Origin: Streptomyces sp. VRA16 Mangrove soil
GTDB taxonomy: Bacteria; Actinomycetota; Actinomycetes; Streptomycetales; Streptomycetaceae
Direction of reading: 5' to 3'
Length of the DNA: 64,000 bases
Assembly: GCF_017377775.1 (NCBI RefSeq)
Contig: NZ_JAFVLN010000001.1
Coordinates: 310,001 to 374,000 of the forward strand
A program made the position numbers and the translations under genes. The stretch's first letter is position 1, and every line of letters begins with the position of its first letter. Of the stretch, positions 60,242 to 64,000 are shown in pieces. The notes under the pieces are model-generated. The model ran no database searches and was not told the origin of the DNA. It was given only the letters and a program-made list of their open reading frames with translations.

Positions 60242-61822
60242 ATGTCCGACGCATCCAAGTCCGCCCCCGTCCTCGCCCCGGCAGCGCCACCGTCCCCGCG
60301 CACGACGCTGCCCATCGGTACGCTCGTCGCCGGGTGCCTCGCCGTCTGCCTCGCCCAGATCGGCCTCGCGATCCCGGCCACCCTCAACGGTCTGTTCCAG
60401 GAGCATCTGCACCCGGTCGGCTCCCAACTGACCTGGATATCCGACGCGTTCCTGCTCCCCGTCGCCGTTCTGGAACTCTCCTTCGGCGTGCTCGGCGACC
60501 TCTTCGGGCGCAAACGGCTGCTCGTCTCGGGCGCCGTCCTGCTGTGCGCCGGCGAGGTCGTCGCCGCGAGCTCGTCCGGCATCCATCAACTGTGGGTGGG
60601 ACAGGCGCTGGCCGGGCTCGGCGCCGCCGCGCTCTTCCCCACCTCGCTCGCCATGATCGCGGCCGGTACGCACGACGCCGCCCGGCGCGCCCGGGCCATC
60701 GCCCTGTGGGCGTCCAGCCTCTCCGCGGGCGGCTTCCTCGCACCGCTGCTCGGCGGCGTCACCGGCACCTACGGGTCCTGGCGCGCGGCGTTCGTCGTGG
60801 TCGCCGCGCTGGCCGCCGTCAGTGCGCTCGTCAGCCTCTGGCTCGCCACCAACTCCAGTGCCCCAGAGGGCCGTTCGCTGGACATCGGCGGCCAGGTCAC
60901 CATCGGCGTCGGACTGTTCGCCCTGCTGTACGCCGTCATCCAGGGGCCCGAGGACGGCTGGGGCTCGGCACCGGTGGTCGCCGCGTTCGTGATCGCGGTG
61001 GTCTTCGTCGGCCTGTTCGTGTACGCGGAGAGCCGCGCCCGCTCGCCGCTGCTCCGCCTCGACCTGTTCCGCAACCGCTCCTTCGCCGTCGCGGCGGTCG
61101 TCGCGGTCGTCGGCATGTTCAGCTTCCTGGGTACCGCCTACTCCGCGAGCATCCGGCTCGGCCCGATCCAGCACCAGAGCCCGATGCGCACGGCCTTCGC
61201 GTTCCTGCTGCTCAACGGCATCACTCCGCTCCTGACGCCGCTGACCTCCCGGCTGCTGCACCGGCTGCCCCCGCGATGGCTGCTCACCGGCGGCCTGGTG
61301 CTGATCGCCGCGGGCGACTTCCTGGCCGCGGGGCTCGACGTCGACGACCGGGCGCTCGCCTCGCTGATCCTGCCGCTCGGCCTGGTCGGTGTCGGCTTCG
61401 CCTTCACGGTCTCCTCCATCACCGCGACCGCCGTGAACACCGTCCCGGCCCCGCTCGCGGGCATGGCCAGCGCGGCCACCAACCTCCTGCGCGACTTCGG
61501 TTTCACCCTCGGGCCCGCGGTCATCGGCGCCGTCGCGCTCAGCCAGGCGGCGTCCCGGGTGACGTCCTCGGTGTCCGGCGCGTCGTCGCTGAACGCGGAG
61601 TCGAAGGCGGCGGCGCACGAGGTCCTGACCGAGGGCGGCCCGCTCGCCCTCAACTCCGTCCCCGCCGACTCCCCGCCCGGAGCCGCCCGCGGCTACGCCC
61701 TCGATGCCCTCGGCCACGGCTACGGCATCGGGTTCGTCGTGTGCGGATCGGCCGCGCTGCTGGCGGCGGTCCTGGTGGTCACCGCCCTCCGGGGCCGCAT
61801 GACCGGGGCGGAGCCCAACTAG
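60242..61822 (+). CDS. MFS transporter, DHA2 (14-TM) drug-efflux type
   Basis: 526 residues, about 14 transmembrane helices. LGDLFGRKRLLVSGAVL (motif A), GQALAGLGAAALFPTSLAMIA (motif B), FLAPLLGGVTGTYGSWRAAFVV (motif C region of DHA2 proteins). Proton-driven multidrug or metabolite export. It follows the secreted hydrolase by 30 nt, suggesting export and extracellular processing of one compound; this is inference. Confidence 0.93.
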   Translation: MSDASKSAPVLAPAAPPSPRTTLPIGTLVAGCLAVCLAQIGLAIPATLNGLFQEHLHPVGSQLTWISDAFLLPVAVLELSFGVLGDLFGRKRLLVSGAVLLCAGEVVAASSSGIHQLWVGQALAGLGAAALFPTSLAMIAAGTHDAARRARAIALWASSLSAGGFLAPLLGGVTGTYGSWRAAFVVVAALAAVSALVSLWLATNSSAPEGRSLDIGGQVTIGVGLFALLYAVIQGPEDGWGSAPVVAAFVIAVVFVGLFVYAESRARSPLLRLDLFRNRSFAVAAVVAVVGMFSFLGTAYSASIRLGPIQHQSPMRTAFAFLLLNGITPLLTPLTSRLLHRLPPRWLLTGGLVLIAAGDFLAAGLDVDDRALASLILPLGLVGVGFAFTVSSITATAVNTVPAPLAGMASAATNLLRDFGFTLGPAVIGAVALSQAASRVTSSVSGASSLNAESKAAAHEVLTEGGPLALNSVPADSPPGAARGYALDALGHGYGIGFVVCGSAALLAAVLVVTALRGRMTGAEPN

Positions 61823-62085
61823 CCGGGAGCCGCCATCGCGGAACGCAGCAGACGGGCCGTCTCCTGCGCGGTGGCCCGTACGTCCTCGCCGGCCGTGGTC
61901 GCCGCGAGCTCGTCGAGCAGCAGCACCGCGGCCTGCACCACGGCGAGTTGGACGGGCACGGTCTGCAGGGCCGCGAGCGCCGCGGCCGCCTGGCCCGCGG
62001 CCGACACCTCGGTGCCGGACTGGGGGATGAGGGCCGCGACACCGCGACCGACGGAGCGCTGCGGGAGCTGGGGAAGGCTGTGCAC
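61819..62085 (-). CDS. small helical protein, unknown
   Basis: 88 residues from GTG 62085: VHSLPQLPQRSVGRGVAALI, then SAAGQAAAALAALQTVPVQLAVVQAAVLLLDELAATTAGEDVRATAQETARLL. Codon bias supports coding. All-helical, Ala-rich, no signal. Its stop overlaps the MFS stop by 4 nt (convergent). Function unknown. Confidence 0.6.
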   Translation of the reverse strand: MHSLPQLPQRSVGRGVAALIPQSGTEVSAAGQAAAALAALQTVPVQLAVVQAAVLLLDELAATTAGEDVRATAQETARLLRSAMAAPG

Positions 62086-62186
62086 CGGACGATTCTCCCG
62101 CGCCCGCGGCCACGAGCGCAGCAGAGTCCGACACACGCATGACGACGCGTCGCGACTTCGGCGCGGGGACCGGTGCGGCACCCCCT

Positions 62187-62201
62187 GCGAAAAAGTTTCG
62201 C
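62187..62201. promoter_or_regulatory. LacI-type operator at the regulator's own promoter
   Basis: GCGAAA-AAG-TTTCGC, perfect 6-bp arms, 21 nt before the start of the LacI gene. Implies autoregulation by the same protein that binds 63245-63259. Confidence 0.7.
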
Positions 62202-62221
62202 CCTGCCTTATGCTCCTGCCC

Positions 62222-63241
62222 ATGCGCGACGACGAGGATGCGGGCCGGATCACCCTGGCGCAAGTGGCCCAGCAGGCCGGGGTCTCCCTTTCGACAGTTT
62301 CGAAGGTGCTCAACGGGCGGCAGGACGTGGCGGCGCCGACCCGCGTCAAGGTGGAACGCCTGCTGGAGGAGCACGCCTACCGGCGCACCACCCGGGTCGC
62401 CCACGAGGCGCCGCTGATCGAGCTCGTCTTCCACGAGCTGGAGAGCGTCTGGGCGTTGGAGCTCATCCGCGGCGTGGAGAAGGTGGCCAAGGCCAACGGC
62501 GCGAGCGTCGTGCTCACGGAGAGCGGCACGCGGCAGGCGCCGGGGCCCGAGTGGATCGAAGGGGTGCTGCAGCGCAGGCCGCTCGGTGTGGTCCTGGTCT
62601 TCTCGACGTTGCCCGCCGAGGTCAAGCGGCAGTTGCGGTCGCGCTCCATCCCGTTCGTCGTCATCGACCCGGCCGGCGACCCCGACCCGGACGTGCCCTC
62701 GGTCGGCTCGGCGAACTGGAACGGCGGGCTGGCCGCCACCCGGCACCTCGTCCAGCTCGGCCACCGGCGCATCGGTGTCATCACGGGGCCCGCGGACGTG
62801 CTCTGCTCGCTGGCCCGCCTCGACGGCTACCGCTCGGCGCTCAGCATGGCCGGCCTTGAGGCGGATCCCGAACTCGTCCGGTACGGGGACTTCCACGTCG
62901 AGGGCGGCCGTGAGCGGGCCACCGAACTGCTCGAACTGGCGGACCCGCCCACCGCGATCTTCGCGGGCAGCGACCTTCAGGCGCTCGGCGTCCTGGACGC
63001 GGCCCGGCTGCGGAACCTGCGGGTCCCCGACGATCTCTCCGTGGTCGGCTACGACGACGTCCCGCTGGCGCAGTGGTCGAGTCCCGCCCTGACGACGGTT
63101 CACCAGCCGTTGCGGGAGATGGCCGAGGGCGCGGCCCAGATGCTGCTGCGGCTCCGGGCGCGGGAGGCGGTGGCCACCCGGCTCGAACTCGCCACGTCGT
63201 TGGTCGTACGGCAGAGCACCGCCCCGCCTGCCGGCGACTGA
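62222..63241 (+). CDS. LacI-family transcriptional regulator, probable xylan regulator
   Basis: 339 residues. N-terminal LacI HTH: ITLAQVAQQAGVSLSTVSKVLNGRQDVAAPTRVKVERLLEEHAYRRTTR. Periplasmic-binding-like sensor: LIELVFHELESVWALELIRGVEKVAKANGASVVLTES, FVVIDPAGDPDPDVPSVGSANWNGGLAATRHLVQLGHRRIGVITG and IFAGSDLQALGVLDAARLRNLRVPDDLSVVGYDDVPLAQWSSPALTTVHQPLREM. ATG 62222. It sits immediately upstream of a xylanase gene, and the same palindrome occurs at both promoters, so it most likely represses xylanase until a xylo-oligosaccharide binds. Confidence 0.93.
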   Translation: MRDDEDAGRITLAQVAQQAGVSLSTVSKVLNGRQDVAAPTRVKVERLLEEHAYRRTTRVAHEAPLIELVFHELESVWALELIRGVEKVAKANGASVVLTESGTRQAPGPEWIEGVLQRRPLGVVLVFSTLPAEVKRQLRSRSIPFVVIDPAGDPDPDVPSVGSANWNGGLAATRHLVQLGHRRIGVITGPADVLCSLARLDGYRSALSMAGLEADPELVRYGDFHVEGGRERATELLELADPPTAIFAGSDLQALGVLDAARLRNLRVPDDLSVVGYDDVPLAQWSSPALTTVHQPLREMAEGAAQMLLRLRAREAVATRLELATSLVVRQSTAPPAGD

Positions 63242-63244
63242 CGG

Positions 63245-63422
63245 TCGAAACAGTTTCGAGCATGTCGCCCGAGCGGCACGCCCACTTCCCGCCTGATGCC
63301 GGACCAGGGGAAGGCCTGCTTCTGTCATGGATGCGTAATGCGTGTTTGAGCTGCTGTTTTCTGCCGTCCGGTCGACTTGGCGTGTCACAAAAGTTTCGTT
63401 GCTCGTGTCGAAACAGTTGACA
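63245..63422 (+). promoter_or_regulatory. xylanase promoter region with repeated CGAAA/TTTCG operators
   Basis: Perfect 15-bp palindrome TCGAAACAGTTTCGA (63245-63259), 4 nt after the LacI stop. A half-site is at AAAAGTTTCG (63389-63398), and a near-copy TCGAAACAGTTGACA at 63408-63422. CGAAA-N-TTTCG boxes upstream of Streptomyces xylanase genes are known from the literature as regulator sites. Confidence 0.72.
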
Positions 63423-63507
63423 GTGCACAGGGCCAGGACCAACCTAACGGCGTCGACACGCACCTCAGTGGCTGTGCAGCCTCTCGCAGGCCCCACCAGG
63501 AGGAAGC

Positions 63508-64000
63508 ATGAACATGGACGACAAGAACCCGGTTCCACCCCTGAGCCGCCGCGCGTTCCTCGGCACGGCAGGCGCCGTGGCGCTGGGCGCCTCGGCCCTG
63601 ACCGTGCCGGGCATCGCCCACGCGGACACGACGATCACGACGAACCAGACCGGCACCAACAACGGCTACTCCTACTCGTTCTGGACCGACGCGCCCGGCA
63701 CGGTCTCCATGACCCTGGCCTCCGGCGGCAGTTACCGCACGTCGTGGCAGAACACCGGGAACTTCGTGGCAGGCAAGGGCTGGGCCAACGGCTCCCGCAG
63801 GACCGTGAACTACTCGGGTTCCTTCAACCCCTCCGGCAACGCCTACCTGGCGCTGTACGGCTGGACCTCGAACCCGCTCGTCGAGTACTACATCGTCGAC
63901 AACTGGGGCACGTACCGGCCCACCGGCACGTACAAGGGCACCGTCACCAGCGACGGCGGCACGTACGACATCTACCAGACGACGCGGTACAACGCCCCGT
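63508..64000 (+). CDS. endo-1,4-beta-xylanase, GH11, Tat-exported (3' truncated by window end)
   Basis: 164 codons visible from ATG 63508, with AGGAGGA seven nt upstream. Twin-arginine signal: [29 protein letters not shown]. The GH11 jelly-roll begins [78 protein letters not shown] contains the catalytic nucleophile Glu. The acid/base Glu and any binding module lie beyond the window. Secreted xylan hydrolysis feeding the GH43 enzyme at the other end of the window; control by the adjacent LacI protein is likely. Confidence 0.95.
   Translation, partial: MNMDDKNPVPPLSRRAFLGTAGAVALGASALTVPGIAHADTTITTNQTGTNNGYSYSFWTDAPGTVSMTLASGGSYRTSWQNTGNFVAGKGWANGSRRTVNYSGSFNPSGNAYLALYGWTSNPLVEYYIVDNWGTYRPTGTYKGTVTSDGGTYDIYQTTRYNAP

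Noticed and set aside
58715..63538. A 1607-codon open frame on the minus strand
   Set aside because: It runs antisense through the secreted hydrolase, MFS and LacI genes, all with clear domains. Its composition (Gly/Arg/Asp-rich) is that of a reverse-frame shadow in GC-rich DNA.

Overview
The window looks like chromosomal DNA of a Streptomyces-type actinomycete. GC is very high with strong GC bias at third codon positions. GTG starts are common behind GGAGG-type ribosome sites. A conservon (cvn) operon, Tat-exported hydrolases, an ECF sigma factor and xylan-degradation genes point the same way. I saw no rRNA, tRNA, CRISPR array, transposase or phage module.

Layout. 1-1.1 kb: the 3' part of an aldehyde dehydrogenase. 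1.3-5.6 kb: a small helical protein, overlapped by a STAND/NLR-like ATPase with TPRs, then another TPR protein. The first two carry matching glycine-rich motifs, which suggests an amyloid-signalling immune pair; this is the most interesting object in the window. 5.7-7.1 kb: ECF sigma factor and membrane partner. 7.3-8.8 kb: GH43 xylosidase with a LacI-type operator. 9.2-14.3 kb: phosphotransferase with a coupled 50-residue ORF, FMN-binding oxidase-like protein, old-yellow-enzyme reductase, MerR regulator and quinone-reductase-like MDR.

14.4-22.8 kb is a sulfur island. An SfnB-like flavoprotein and an ssuABC sulfonate transporter are convergent. Each is preceded by the same palindromic box and by short leader ORFs, one with the RRHIDL signature of actinobacterial sulfur leader peptides. 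Next come a persulfide-dioxygenase-like MBL/rhodanese protein, a rhodanese, a TauE/SafE exporter, a CstR-like repressor and a rhodanese-DUF2892 protein. Three TACCCC-GGGGTA palindromes in this segment tie the persulfide genes into one regulon.

23-36 kb: acyl-CoA dehydrogenase, cvnABCD plus GAF protein, aldo/keto reductase behind eight perfect 15-bp tandem repeats, large HTH protein, Tat hydrolase, ArsR-like regulator, CPA1 antiporter, and a second aldo/keto reductase. 36-40 kb is partly decayed, with YhgE/carboxypeptidase-like and nitrilase fragments around an intact FMN-binding glutamate-synthase-family gene. 40-44 kb: a large TerD-domain protein, then an MFS pump divergent from an HxlR regulator. 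44.6-52.1 kb: cupin, two-gene ABC system whose permease has an extra C-terminal domain, a large secreted YncE/phosphoesterase fusion, remnants of a trypsin/trypco1 locus, and an NCS2 purine permease. 52.5-61.8 kb: HTH regulator, HAD hydrolase, SDR/TetR pair, small secreted protein, GNAT, methyltransferase, PaaX regulator, secreted hydrolase and DHA2-type MFS. 61.8-64 kb: a small helical protein, a LacI regulator and the start of a Tat-exported GH11 xylanase, linked by repeated CGAAA-N-TTTCG-type operators.
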